Assembly: GCF_001886715.1 (NCBI RefSeq)
Contig: NZ_CP018082.1
Span: 1,116,001 to 1,180,000, forward strand
DNA from: Nocardia mangyaensis
Lineage (GTDB): Bacteria; Actinomycetota; Actinomycetes; Mycobacteriales; Mycobacteriaceae
DNA length: 64,000 nt
Direction of reading: 5' to 3'
The number at the start of each line of letters is the position of its first letter. Position 1 is the first letter of the stretch. The position numbers and the translations under genes were made by a program. Positions 54,677 to 64,000 of this stretch are shown here, one piece after another. Under the pieces are notes generated by a model, which saw nothing but the letters and a program-made list of their open reading frames with translations, was not told where the DNA came from and did no database searches.

Positions 54677-55807
54677 ATGAGCACGGTCGTCCCTCTGCGC
54701 GAGCTAGTGCTCGTGCTGCTCGTCTCGGCCACGGTGACCTTCCTGGCCACCGGTGGTGTCCGGATACTCGCCATCGGCTTCGGTGCCGTCGCCGTCCCCC
54801 GCGAACGCGATGTGCACGTGAAGCCGATCCCGCGGATGGGCGGTGTCGGCATGTATGTCGGCGTCGTGGCCGCGATCCTGTTCGCGCATCAATTGCCCGC
54901 GCTGCGCCGCGGTTTCGACTACGCGCCCGATATCCCGGCCGTCCTGGTGGCGGCGACGATCATCGTGCTGGTCGGCATCGTCGACGACCGGTGGGGCCTC
55001 GACGCGCTCACCAAATTCGCCGGACAGGTCACCGCCGCGGGTGTCATGGCCGTGATGGGCCTGGCCTGGTACGTGATCTACGACCCGTTCAACGACACCA
55101 CCGTGGTGCTCGACGCGCTGCAGGGCGGTCTGGTGACGGTGGGCATCACCGTCACCCTGGTGAACGCGATGAACTTCGTCGACGGTCTGGACGGCCTCGC
55201 GGCCGGCCTCGGATTGATCTGCGCCGTCGCCGTTTTCGTGTTCTCCGTGGGTTTGCTCTACGACCAGGGCGGCTCGGTGGACACCTATCCGCCCGCGCTG
55301 CTGGCCGCCGCGCTGGCCGGCGCCTGTCTCGGATTTCTGCCGCACAATTTCTCGCCCGCCCGAATCTTCATGGGCGATACCGGCTCGATGATGATCGGTT
55401 TGATGCTGGCCGCGATTTCCACCGGCGCCTCCGGCCGAATTCCGCTGCAGGGCTACGGCCCGCGCGACATTGTCGGTTTGCTCTCACCGCTGTTGCTGGT
55501 GGGAGCGGTGATGTTCATTCCGGTGCTCGATCTGTTGCTCGCGATCGTGCGCCGCGTACGCGCCGGCGTGAGTTTCTCCACACCTGACAAAATGCACCTG
55601 CACCATCGTTTGCTGCAGATCGGACATTCGCAGCGCCGCGTGGTTCTGCTGATCTATTTGTGGGTCGGCGTACTCGCCTTCGGCGCGGTGGGAACTTCGC
55701 TGATGGATCGCCGGATCGTCGTGTTGCTGGTCGCGGGTGGATTGGTGTTCGCGCTGGTAGTGACCGCGATCCCATCCATGCGCAGGCCGGAGTCGGCTAA
55801 CCGCTGA
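54677..55807 (+). CDS. wecA: Undecaprenyl-phosphate N-acetylglucosaminyl 1-phosphate transferase
   Basis: 376 residues, about 11 membrane helices, polyprenyl-phosphate transferase family. Motifs: PRMGGVGMYVGVVAAIL, GIVDDRWGLDALTK (Asp pair), NAMNFVDGLDGLAAGLG, and HLHHRLLQIGHSQ on the cytoplasmic loop. It starts the lipid-linked linker that joins arabinogalactan to peptidoglycan in mycolata. Start 13 bp after tsaC, so one operon. Confidence 0.94.
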   Translation: MSTVVPLRELVLVLLVSATVTFLATGGVRILAIGFGAVAVPRERDVHVKPIPRMGGVGMYVGVVAAILFAHQLPALRRGFDYAPDIPAVLVAATIIVLVGIVDDRWGLDALTKFAGQVTAAGVMAVMGLAWYVIYDPFNDTTVVLDALQGGLVTVGITVTLVNAMNFVDGLDGLAAGLGLICAVAVFVFSVGLLYDQGGSVDTYPPALLAAALAGACLGFLPHNFSPARIFMGDTGSMMIGLMLAAISTGASGRIPLQGYGPRDIVGLLSPLLLVGAVMFIPVLDLLLAIVRRVRAGVSFSTPDKMHLHHRLLQIGHSQRRVVLLIYLWVGVLAFGAVGTSLMDRRIVVLLVAGGLVFALVVTAIPSMRRPESANR

Positions 55808-55826
55808 GGATCGGCCGCAAGGTAAA

Positions 55827-56294
55827 GTGCGGCCCGTGAGCTCTACACCCGAAACCGTTCCAGGTTCTGACGCCCCGTTGCGCGCCGCGTTGCGCTACGG
55901 CCTGATCGGCCTCGGCGTGCTCGTGGTCGCCTCGGTGGCGATCGCCACCCTCGTGGCAGGGATGCCGGGCCTGTGGGGTGCGCTGCTCGGCGCCGCCATC
56001 GGCGGCGGATTCATCCTCACGACCGTCGTGTCGGTGCTGTTCGGCGCCAAGCTGCCGCCGCAGATGGCAGGGATGATCCTGCTGGTCAGCTGGGTCGCGA
56101 AGTTGCTGGTGGTACTGGTGATCGTCGCCGTGCTCAACCAGTTCGACTTCTACAGCAGGCCCGCGCTGTTCTTCACCGTGGTGGGGGCCCTGCTGATCGT
56201 CCTCGGCGCCGAGACCTACGGCGTTGTGAGCCAGAAGGTTCCGTACGTCACGACACGCGCGGGGGACGATGAAACGGCTTCCGAGCAGGAATAA
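55827..56294 (+). CDS. atpI: AtpI-like small membrane protein of the ATP synthase cluster
   Basis: About 155 residues with four hydrophobic helices (LIGLGVLVVASVAIATLVAG; LLGAAIGGGFILTTVVSVLF; MILLVSWVAKLLVVLVIVAV; LFFTVVGALLIVLGAETYGV). This matches the protein found before atpB in actinobacteria, linked to ATP synthase assembly or c-ring formation. A GTG at 55836 is an alternative start. Followed by a 300-bp atpB leader. Confidence 0.78.
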   Translation: MRPVSSTPETVPGSDAPLRAALRYGLIGLGVLVVASVAIATLVAGMPGLWGALLGAAIGGGFILTTVVSVLFGAKLPPQMAGMILLVSWVAKLLVVLVIVAVLNQFDFYSRPALFFTVVGALLIVLGAETYGVVSQKVPYVTTRAGDDETASEQE

Positions 56295-56600
56295 CCCCAC
56301 CCAGCTACGCACTGTCGTAGATAGCTTGGTAAAGTCTTGGTAAGCAAGCACCCAAGCTAGGGGCGCGGTCCGACAACTCAGGGCTATGCCTCGGGTTACC
56401 AGGGGGGATCACCAAGATCCCACCCAGTGCCGCTATGCTTACTGCCGATCCGGGTGGAATGTGCCCGGTTGAAGCATGTCGACGATGTCGCCGACGCCCG
56501 AACAGCAGTCGTCACGGGTTACACCGTACGAGCAGCTGTCGAATTTCGAGCCGACCAGAGTCGACCCCATTGATCGTCAATGTCCGATCGAACCGCGGGA
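56295..56600 (+). promoter_or_regulatory. Leader and promoter region of the atp operon
   Basis: About 306 bp without a gene. It holds CTTGGTAA twice (56325-56332 and 56336-56343) inside a 7-bp inverted repeat AGCTTGG / CCAAGCT (56323-56358), and a possible -10 TATGCT at 56434-56439 without a good -35. Probably the main promoter area of atpB-C. Confidence 0.45.
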
Positions 56601-57434
56601 ATGACCGTCGTACCCGCGGCCCGAACACGGGAGAGAACGCTGAGCGTCATCACTTTGGCGGCGGGCGAGTTCCACGCGCCATCGCTGTCCGACTTCTTCC
56701 CTCCAGCAGTGCTGTTCGAGGGTACGCCGTTCGAACTCGATCGCCTGATGCTGGTCCGGCTCCTGATGACTGCCGTTCTGGTGATCGTCTTCGTGCTGGC
56801 TTTCCGCGCACCGAAGATCGTGCCTCGCGGCCTGCAGAACGTGATGGAAGCCGGTGTGGTTTTCGTCAAGGAGCAGATTGCCGAGGAGGTCCTCGGTAAG
56901 GAAATGGGCAAGAAGTTCCTGCCGCTGATCGCGACGATCTTCTTCACGGTTCTCTTTCTGAACTTCTCCGGTGTGATTCCGGGATTGAACATCTCGTCGA
57001 ACGCACGCATCGGTATGCCGATCGTCCTGGCCGCGATCGTCTACATCGCCTACAACTACGTCGGCATCCGGAAGTACGGGTTCTTCCCCTACATCCGCCA
57101 CAGCATCGTCGTTCCCGACGTGCCGGTCGCGCTGCACGTGCTGCTGATCCCGATCGAGTTCATCTCGACGTTCATCCTGCGCCCGTTCACGCTGACCGTC
57201 CGACTCATGGCGAACATGCTGGCCGGCCACATCATGCTGGTGCTGTTCTTCAGCGCGACCTGGTTCTTCCTGTTCGACGCCACGGCGTGGATGAAGATCT
57301 TCTCGCCCTTCTCGCTGCTCGCCGGCATCGCCTTCACGCTGTTCGAGCTGCTGGTCATCTGCCTGCAGGCCTACGTCTTCGCGCTGCTGACGGCCGTGTA
57401 CATCGGCCAGTCGCAGCACGCCGCCGACCACTGA
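56601..57434 (+). CDS. atpB: ATP synthase subunit a
   Basis: About 277 residues, F0 proton-channel subunit with 5-6 membrane helices. The conserved half-channel stretch FILRPFTLTVRLMANMLAGH carries the essential Arg (VRLMAN), with FTLFELLVICLQAYVFALLT at the end. The start is unclear: ATG at 56580 or 56601 give extended N-termini, while the sequence resembling homologues begins at a CTG (56640, LSVITLAAGEF) that has GGGAGAG just before it. It is the first structural gene of atpBEFHAGDC. Confidence 0.92.
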   Translation: MTVVPAARTRERTLSVITLAAGEFHAPSLSDFFPPAVLFEGTPFELDRLMLVRLLMTAVLVIVFVLAFRAPKIVPRGLQNVMEAGVVFVKEQIAEEVLGKEMGKKFLPLIATIFFTVLFLNFSGVIPGLNISSNARIGMPIVLAAIVYIAYNYVGIRKYGFFPYIRHSIVVPDVPVALHVLLIPIEFISTFILRPFTLTVRLMANMLAGHIMLVLFFSATWFFLFDATAWMKIFSPFSLLAGIAFTLFELLVICLQAYVFALLTAVYIGQSQHAADH

Positions 57435-57489
57435 TCCAACCGAAGCCACACCTACCGGAAACCTGCTACACGCGCCGACCGGCGGGTGA

Positions 57490-57762
<273 letters not shown>

Positions 57763-57767
57763 TTCCG

Positions 57768-58322
57768 ATGCGCGAATTCATCACGCTCGCCGCAGAGGGA
57801 GAGGATGTGAATCCCCTCCTCCCCGCAACGTACGACATCGTCTGGTCGATCGTCTGTGTCGCCATCATCGGCGTGCTCTTCTGGAAATACGTGATCCCAC
57901 GTGTGACCAAGACACTCGAAGAGCGCACCGACAAGATCGAAGGCGGTATCGCCAGGGCCGAAGCCGCCCAGGCCGAGGCACAGCAGACGCTGCAGCAGTA
58001 CCAGCAGCAGCTGGCCGACGCACGGCTCGAGGCCGCTCGTATCCGCGAGGATGCGCGCACCCAGGGTCAGCAGATCCTCGCGCAGATGCGCACGGATGCC
58101 CAGGCCGAAAGCGATCGAATCATCGCCGCCGGTCATTCCCAGCTGGAAGCCCAGCGCCAGCAGATCCTGACCGAGCTGCGTACCGAGGTCGGCCGCACGG
58201 CCGTCGACCTGGCCGAGAAGATCATCGGCCAGTCTGTCTCGGACGAGGCCAAGCAGGCGGCGTCGATCGACAAGTTCCTCAGCGAACTCGACGACACCGA
58301 TGCCATCGGGGTCGGAAGGTAG
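57768..58322 (+). CDS. atpF: ATP synthase subunit b
   Basis: 184 residues: one N-terminal membrane helix (about 22-42) and a long charged coiled coil ([20 protein letters not shown] onward) forming the outer stalk. It is 5 bp after atpE. It is a normal, unfused b subunit. Confidence 0.95.
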   Translation: MREFITLAAEGEDVNPLLPATYDIVWSIVCVAIIGVLFWKYVIPRVTKTLEERTDKIEGGIARAEAAQAEAQQTLQQYQQQLADARLEAARIREDARTQGQQILAQMRTDAQAESDRIIAAGHSQLEAQRQQILTELRTEVGRTAVDLAEKIIGQSVSDEAKQAASIDKFLSELDDTDAIGVGR

Positions 58323-58341
58323 CGACGCGAAAGTGAGAAGC

Positions 58342-59154
58342 ATGTACGCAGCGAGCCGTGAGGCCAGCTCCCGGTCGCGGGAGGCGCTTCGGGCCGCTCT
58401 GACCGGAAGCGAAACTGTTGCGGCCACAACGGGGTCGGAACTGTTCGCCGTTGTCGCCGTGCTGGACGACCAGCGTTCGCTGCGTGTGGCGCTCGCGGAC
58501 GTGTCGGTGCCGGGTTCGGTACGCGCTGAACTCAGTGAGCGGATCTTCGGCGGCCAGGTCAGCGCTGCCACGCAGGCAGTGCTGACCACCGCGGTGGCCC
58601 AGAACTGGTCGCGCACCCGTGATCTGGTCGACACCCTGGTACTGCTCGGGCAGGAGGCTCTGCTGGAGTCGGCCGCCGACGGTGGCCGGCTGGACGCGGT
58701 GGAGGACGAGCTGTTCCGGCTCGGCCGGATCATCGCCGACAACCCGCAGCTCGAGCAGGCGCTGTCCGACCAGGGCAAGCCGACCTCGGCGCGGCGCGAG
58801 CTGATCGAACGGCTGCTCAACGGCAAAGCCGAACCGATCACCACGGCGCTGGCCGAGCAGGCGGTGGCCCGGCAACGGACCAACAACATCGGCGTCGCCT
58901 TCGGCGCCCTGTCCGATCTGGCGGCGGCCCGTCGTGACCAGATCGTCGCCCATGTGCACGCCGCGGTCGAGCTGACCGGCCCGCAGAAGGAGAAGCTCTC
59001 GGCTTCCCTGCAGCGGATCTACGGCAAGGCGGTCACCGTGCACGTGCAGGTCGACCCGACGCTGCTGAGCGGCGTCGTCGTGCGCGTCGGAGACGACGTG
59101 ATCGACGGCAGCGCCACCGGCCGACTGGAGAAGCTGCGCCGGGCGCTGTCCTGA
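58342..59154 (+). CDS. atpH: ATP synthase subunit delta
   Basis: 270 residues, OSCP/delta protein tying the outer stalk to the alpha3-beta3 head. The C-terminal half has the family pattern [20 protein letters not shown] and [20 protein letters not shown]. It is longer than the about 180-residue E. coli delta but lacks the N-terminal b-type helix of the Mycobacterium b-delta fusion. ATG at 58342; a GTG at 58333 is possible. Confidence 0.94.
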   Translation: MYAASREASSRSREALRAALTGSETVAATTGSELFAVVAVLDDQRSLRVALADVSVPGSVRAELSERIFGGQVSAATQAVLTTAVAQNWSRTRDLVDTLVLLGQEALLESAADGGRLDAVEDELFRLGRIIADNPQLEQALSDQGKPTSARRELIERLLNGKAEPITTALAEQAVARQRTNNIGVAFGALSDLAAARRDQIVAHVHAAVELTGPQKEKLSASLQRIYGKAVTVHVQVDPTLLSGVVVRVGDDVIDGSATGRLEKLRRALS

Positions 59155-59221
59155 AAAGGACAGTCCGTCGCAGAACTTTCTCACCCCCGACATTCGAGAC
59201 CACAGCGAGAGCAGGAACAAC

Positions 59222-60862
59222 ATGGCGGAGCTGACGATCTCCTCCGACGAGATCCGTAGCGCGATCGAGAGCTACACCCAGAGCTACACCCCGGAAACCT
59301 CCATCGAAGAGGTCGGCGTCGTGACCGATACCGGCGACGGTATCGCGCACATCAGCGGCCTGCCCTCGGCGATGGCCAACGAGCTGCTCGAGTTCCCGGG
59401 CGGCGTCCTGGGCGTCGCGCTGAACCTCGAGGACACCGAGATCGGTGCCGTCATCCTCGGCGAGTACGCCTCGCTCGAGGAGGGCCAGCAGGTCCGCCGC
59501 ACCGGCGACGTGCTGTCGGTTCCCGTCGGTGACAAGTTCCTCGGTCGCGTCGTCAACCCGCTCGGCCAGCCGATCGACGGCCTGGGCGAGATCGAGTCCG
59601 AAGAGCGCCGCGTGCTGGAGCTGCAGGCCGCGTCCGTGCTGGAGCGCCAGCCGGTCGAGGAGCCGCTGGCCACCGGCATCACCGCGATCGACGCGTTGAC
59701 CGCCATCGGCCGCGGCCAGCGTCAGCTGATCATCGGCGACCGCAAGACCGGCAAGACCGCCGTCGCGATCGACGCGATCCTGAACCAGAAGGCGAACTGG
59801 GAGACCGGCGACCCGGACAAGCAGGTCCGCTGCATCTACGTCGCCATCGGCCAGAAGGGTTCCACCATCGCGGGCGTCAAGTCCGCCCTGGAGGAGCACG
59901 GCGCGCTGGAGTACACCACCATCGTCGCGGCCCCGGCCTCCGATTCCGCCGGCTTCAAGTGGCTGGCCCCCTACACCGGTTCGGCCATCGGCCAGCACTG
60001 GATGTACCAGGGCAAGCACGTCCTCATCGTGTTCGACGACCTGACCAAGCAGGCCGAGGCGTACCGCGCCATCTCGCTGCTGCTGCGTCGTCCGCCGGGC
60101 CGCGAGGCGTACCCCGGTGACGTCTTCTACCTGCACTCCCGTCTGCTGGAGCGTTGCGCGAAGCTGTCCGACGAGATGGGCGCGGGCTCGATGACAGGTC
60201 TGCCGATCATCGAGACCAAGGCCAACGACGTCTCGGCGTTCATCCCGACCAACGTCATCTCGATCACCGACGGCCAGGTCTTCCTCGAGTCCGACCTGTT
60301 CAACAAGGGCGTCCGCCCGGCGATCAACGTCGGTACCTCGGTCTCTCGTGTCGGTGGCGCCGCCCAGACCAAGGCCATGAAGAAGGTCGCCGGTTCGCTG
60401 CGTCTGGAAATGGCGCAGTACCGCGAGCTGGAGGCGTTCTCCGCCTTCGCCTCCGACCTCGACGCCGCCTCGCTGGCGCAGCTCGAGCGCGGTGCCCGCT
60501 GGGTCGAGTTGCTCAAGCAGAACCAGTACACCCCGGTCTCGGTCGAGGATCAGGTCGTCTCGATCTTCCTGGTCGACTCCGGCTACTACGACACCGTCCC
60601 GGTCGCCGACGTGCGTCGCTTCACCGCCGAGCTGCTCGAGTACCTGCACGGTGCCACGCAGAGCTCCTTCGACGCCCTCGAGGGCGGCGCCAAGCCGCTC
60701 GCCGGTGAGGCCGCCGAGGCGATCAAGTCCGAGACCGACAACTTCAAGCAGGGCTTCCTGGCTTCCGACGGCAGCCGCATCGTGAACGAGGCCGCCGCGG
60801 GCGAGCTGGCCCACGAAGAGGTCGAGTCGCTGTCGGTCACCCGCAAGCACGTCGAGAAGTAA
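59222..60862 (+). CDS. atpA: ATP synthase subunit alpha
   Basis: 546 residues. Walker A GDRKTGKT at about 172-179, [20 protein letters not shown] as Walker B region, and the alpha-type catalytic-site Arg in [12 protein letters not shown]. The non-catalytic nucleotide subunit of F1. The C-terminal tail beyond the usual end ([11 protein letters not shown]) is typical of mycolata. Confidence 0.97.
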   Translation: MAELTISSDEIRSAIESYTQSYTPETSIEEVGVVTDTGDGIAHISGLPSAMANELLEFPGGVLGVALNLEDTEIGAVILGEYASLEEGQQVRRTGDVLSVPVGDKFLGRVVNPLGQPIDGLGEIESEERRVLELQAASVLERQPVEEPLATGITAIDALTAIGRGQRQLIIGDRKTGKTAVAIDAILNQKANWETGDPDKQVRCIYVAIGQKGSTIAGVKSALEEHGALEYTTIVAAPASDSAGFKWLAPYTGSAIGQHWMYQGKHVLIVFDDLTKQAEAYRAISLLLRRPPGREAYPGDVFYLHSRLLERCAKLSDEMGAGSMTGLPIIETKANDVSAFIPTNVISITDGQVFLESDLFNKGVRPAINVGTSVSRVGGAAQTKAMKKVAGSLRLEMAQYRELEAFSAFASDLDAASLAQLERGARWVELLKQNQYTPVSVEDQVVSIFLVDSGYYDTVPVADVRRFTAELLEYLHGATQSSFDALEGGAKPLAGEAAEAIKSETDNFKQGFLASDGSRIVNEAAAGELAHEEVESLSVTRKHVEK

Positions 60863-60923
60863 GCCGGGCAGAAACCATGTCGGCATTTTCCGATCAAGCG
60901 AATGAGGGGAGTGTGAACCGCTG

Positions 60924-61895
60924 ATGGCAAGCTTGCGTGAATTGCGCTCCCGCATTCGTGGTGTGAATTCGATCAAGAAGATCACCAAGGCCCAGGAACT
61001 GATCGCGACCTCGCGAATTTCCAAGGCCCAGGCCAGAGTTGCGGCTGCCAAGCCGTACGCGGAGGAGATCACCAAGGTCCTCGGCGAACTGGCGAGCGCG
61101 TCGAAGAACCTGTCGCACCCGCTGCTGACCGAGCGTCCCGACGCCCGGCGGGCCGCCGTCCTGGTCATCACCAGTGACAGCGGTATGTGCGGTGGCTACA
61201 ACTCGAACGTGCTCAAGCGCGCCGAGGAGCTCATGACCACCCTGCGCGGCGACGGCAAAGAGCCGGTGCTGTACGTGATGGGCAACAAGGGACTCGGGTA
61301 CTACAAGTTCCGCAGCCGTCCGTTCGTGGCGTCGTGGACCGGCTTCTCCCAGCAGCCGACCTACGTCGATGCCTCGGCGGCGTGTAACCACCTGGTCGAG
61401 GCCTTCATGGCCGGTTCCGAGGGCGAGGTCTCCTCGCCCGATGGTTCCGCCACCGTGCAGGGCGTCGACGAGTTGCACATCGTGTACACCCGGTTCGTCT
61501 CGATGCTGACCCAGACCCCGGAGGTGCGCCGCCTGGCGCCGATCCAGGTCAGCTTCGTCGACGAGAGCCTGAAGCTCGGCGACGGCATGCTCGAGGACAC
61601 CCCGGATGTGGTCGTCACGGCGCAGTACGAGTTCGAGCCGGACGCCGACGTGCTGCTGGGGGCTCTGCTCCCCAAGTACGTCAACACCCGGATCTACGCA
61701 TCGTTGCTCGAGGCAGCGGCATCCGAGTCCGCGGCTCGGCGCACCGCAATGAAGGCGGCCACCGACAACGCCAACGAGCTCGCCAGCGGGCTCCAGCGCG
61801 AGGCGAACTCGGTGCGTCAGGCCCAGATCACGCAGGAAATCAGCGAAATCGTCGGCGGCGTCAACGCGCTGGCGTCGAGCTCGGACCGCGACTAG
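60924..61895 (+). CDS. atpG: ATP synthase subunit gamma
   Basis: 323 residues, central rotor shaft. N-terminal [20 protein letters not shown] and C-terminal [20 protein letters not shown] helices form the coiled coil. An insert around [17 protein letters not shown] is of the actinobacterial kind, linked in mycobacteria to low ATPase activity. Confidence 0.96.
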   Translation: MASLRELRSRIRGVNSIKKITKAQELIATSRISKAQARVAAAKPYAEEITKVLGELASASKNLSHPLLTERPDARRAAVLVITSDSGMCGGYNSNVLKRAEELMTTLRGDGKEPVLYVMGNKGLGYYKFRSRPFVASWTGFSQQPTYVDASAACNHLVEAFMAGSEGEVSSPDGSATVQGVDELHIVYTRFVSMLTQTPEVRRLAPIQVSFVDESLKLGDGMLEDTPDVVVTAQYEFEPDADVLLGALLPKYVNTRIYASLLEAAASESAARRTAMKAATDNANELASGLQREANSVRQAQITQEISEIVGGVNALASSSDRD

Positions 61896-61950
61896 AAGCG
61901 CTGCGGCCTGAGGTCAGGGCCCGTAGGCGGAAGCTTGCGTAACCACGTAG

Positions 61951-63435
<1,485 letters not shown>

Positions 63436-63441
63436 TCACCC

Positions 63442-63837
63442 ATGGCGACTGAGTCCAATCAGAGGACCATCACGGTCGATCTGGTCGCGGTCGAGCGTGA
63501 GATCTGGTCCGGCCAGGCCACGTTCGTCAGCGCGCAGACCACCGAGGGTCAGATCGGCATCATGGCGGGCCACGAGCCGCTGCTCGGTCAGCTCGTCGAA
63601 GGCGGCACGGTGTCCATCGTGCCGACCGAGGGCGAGCGGATCGTCGCCGCGGTGCACGGCGGTTTCTTCTCGGTCACCGCCGACACCGTGCGCGTGCTGG
63701 CCGAGTCGGCCCAGCTCGCGGGCGAGGTCGACGTCGAGGCGGCCCGCAAGGTGCTCGCCGACGGCGAGGCCAGCGAGGTGGAGCTGCGTGCCGCGCAGGC
63801 CCAGGTCCGCGCGGTCGAGGCGGCAATCTCCGCCTGA
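63442..63837 (+). CDS. atpC: ATP synthase subunit epsilon
   Basis: 131 residues: N-terminal beta sandwich ([36 protein letters not shown]) and a short C-terminal helix pair (AARKVLADG onward), the shorter actinobacterial form. Six bp after atpD; last gene of the operon. Confidence 0.95.
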   Translation: MATESNQRTITVDLVAVEREIWSGQATFVSAQTTEGQIGIMAGHEPLLGQLVEGGTVSIVPTEGERIVAAVHGGFFSVTADTVRVLAESAQLAGEVDVEAARKVLADGEASEVELRAAQAQVRAVEAAISA

Positions 63838-63853
63838 TCGCGGGTAGTACGAC

Positions 63854-63889
63854 ACTGTAGGCGGCGAACTCCGGTTCGCCGCCTACAGT
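63854..63889 (+). terminator. atp operon terminator
   Basis: 15-bp perfect stem ACTGTAGGCGGCGAA / TTCGCCGCCTACAGT with a 6-nt loop, 17 bp after the atpC stop. No U-run follows. The last 110 bp of the window hold no start codon I can assign. Confidence 0.8.
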
Positions 63890-64000
63890 CGTGTTCGTGG
63901 GCCGATGACCGATCCCGGCGATGTGGGCCCGACCGGGCGTGATTGAATGTCGGAGCGGGGGTGTCTTCGACACCGGCAGAGCGAAAGGGCGTACGGCATT

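Overview
The window is GC-rich, densely coding actinobacterial chromosome. The order argS-lysA-hom-thrC-thrB-rho-rpmE-prfA-prmC-tsaC-wecA-atpI-atpBEFHAGDC is the order known from mycolic-acid actinobacteria (Mycobacteriales). ATP synthase b and delta are separate genes here, whereas Mycobacterium fuses them. With the IdeR/DtxR-type iron box and the general gene style, this points to Nocardia or a close relative (Nocardia/Rhodococcus); the genus is inferred, not proven.

Layout. (1) 1-1500: two FecCD siderophore permease genes (one cut by the window edge) behind an iron box. (2) 1.5-14.1 kb: metabolic and regulatory genes, including an NmrA/AraC divergent pair, a thioesterase, an SDR, an NCS2 nucleobase permease, a branched-chain 2-oxo acid dehydrogenase operon (E1alpha-E1beta-E2) divergent from an Lrp regulator with a palindrome between them, a BenE transporter, a sulfurtransferase and a secreted HNH lipoprotein. 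(3) 14.3-17.9 kb: a SNF2 helicase directly followed by a SWIM zinc-finger protein. (4) 17.9-24.1 kb: an oxidative operon (SDR, diiron ferritin-like protein, flavin-less monooxygenase fragment, Baeyer-Villiger-type monooxygenase, small membrane protein, amidohydrolase) divergent from a TetR regulator across a perfect 9-4-9 operator. (5) 24.3-29.4 kb: membrane and hypothetical genes, an enoyl-CoA hydratase, an Hsp70-like protein, a MarR regulator and tRNA-Cys(GCA).

(6) 29,514-39,977: an integrative element of about 10.4 kb in the 3' end of tRNA-Arg(CCG), bounded by 48-bp direct repeats. It has the gene set of an actinomycete integrative and conjugative element (AICE, pSAM2-like): KorSA-type GntR/UTRA repressor, Pra-like activator, DUF2637 spread protein, FtsK/TraB translocase, RepSA-type HUH initiator, excisionase and tyrosine integrase. 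Unusual points are a second GntR gene broken by an 8-bp tandem duplication, a YdcF protein next to korSA, a stand-alone copy of the Tra N-terminal domain without its motor, paired operators placed exactly on the pra promoter, and two abutting perfect stem-loops in the left arm.

(7) 40.1-64 kb: DUF305/DUF3105 membrane proteins, then the conserved housekeeping block for arginyl-tRNA, lysine/threonine synthesis, transcription and translation termination, tRNA modification, cell-wall lipid-linked sugar initiation and ATP synthase. A 33-codon ORF bridges hom and thrC with ATGA overlaps at both ends. I found no CRISPR array, rRNA gene or insertion sequence.
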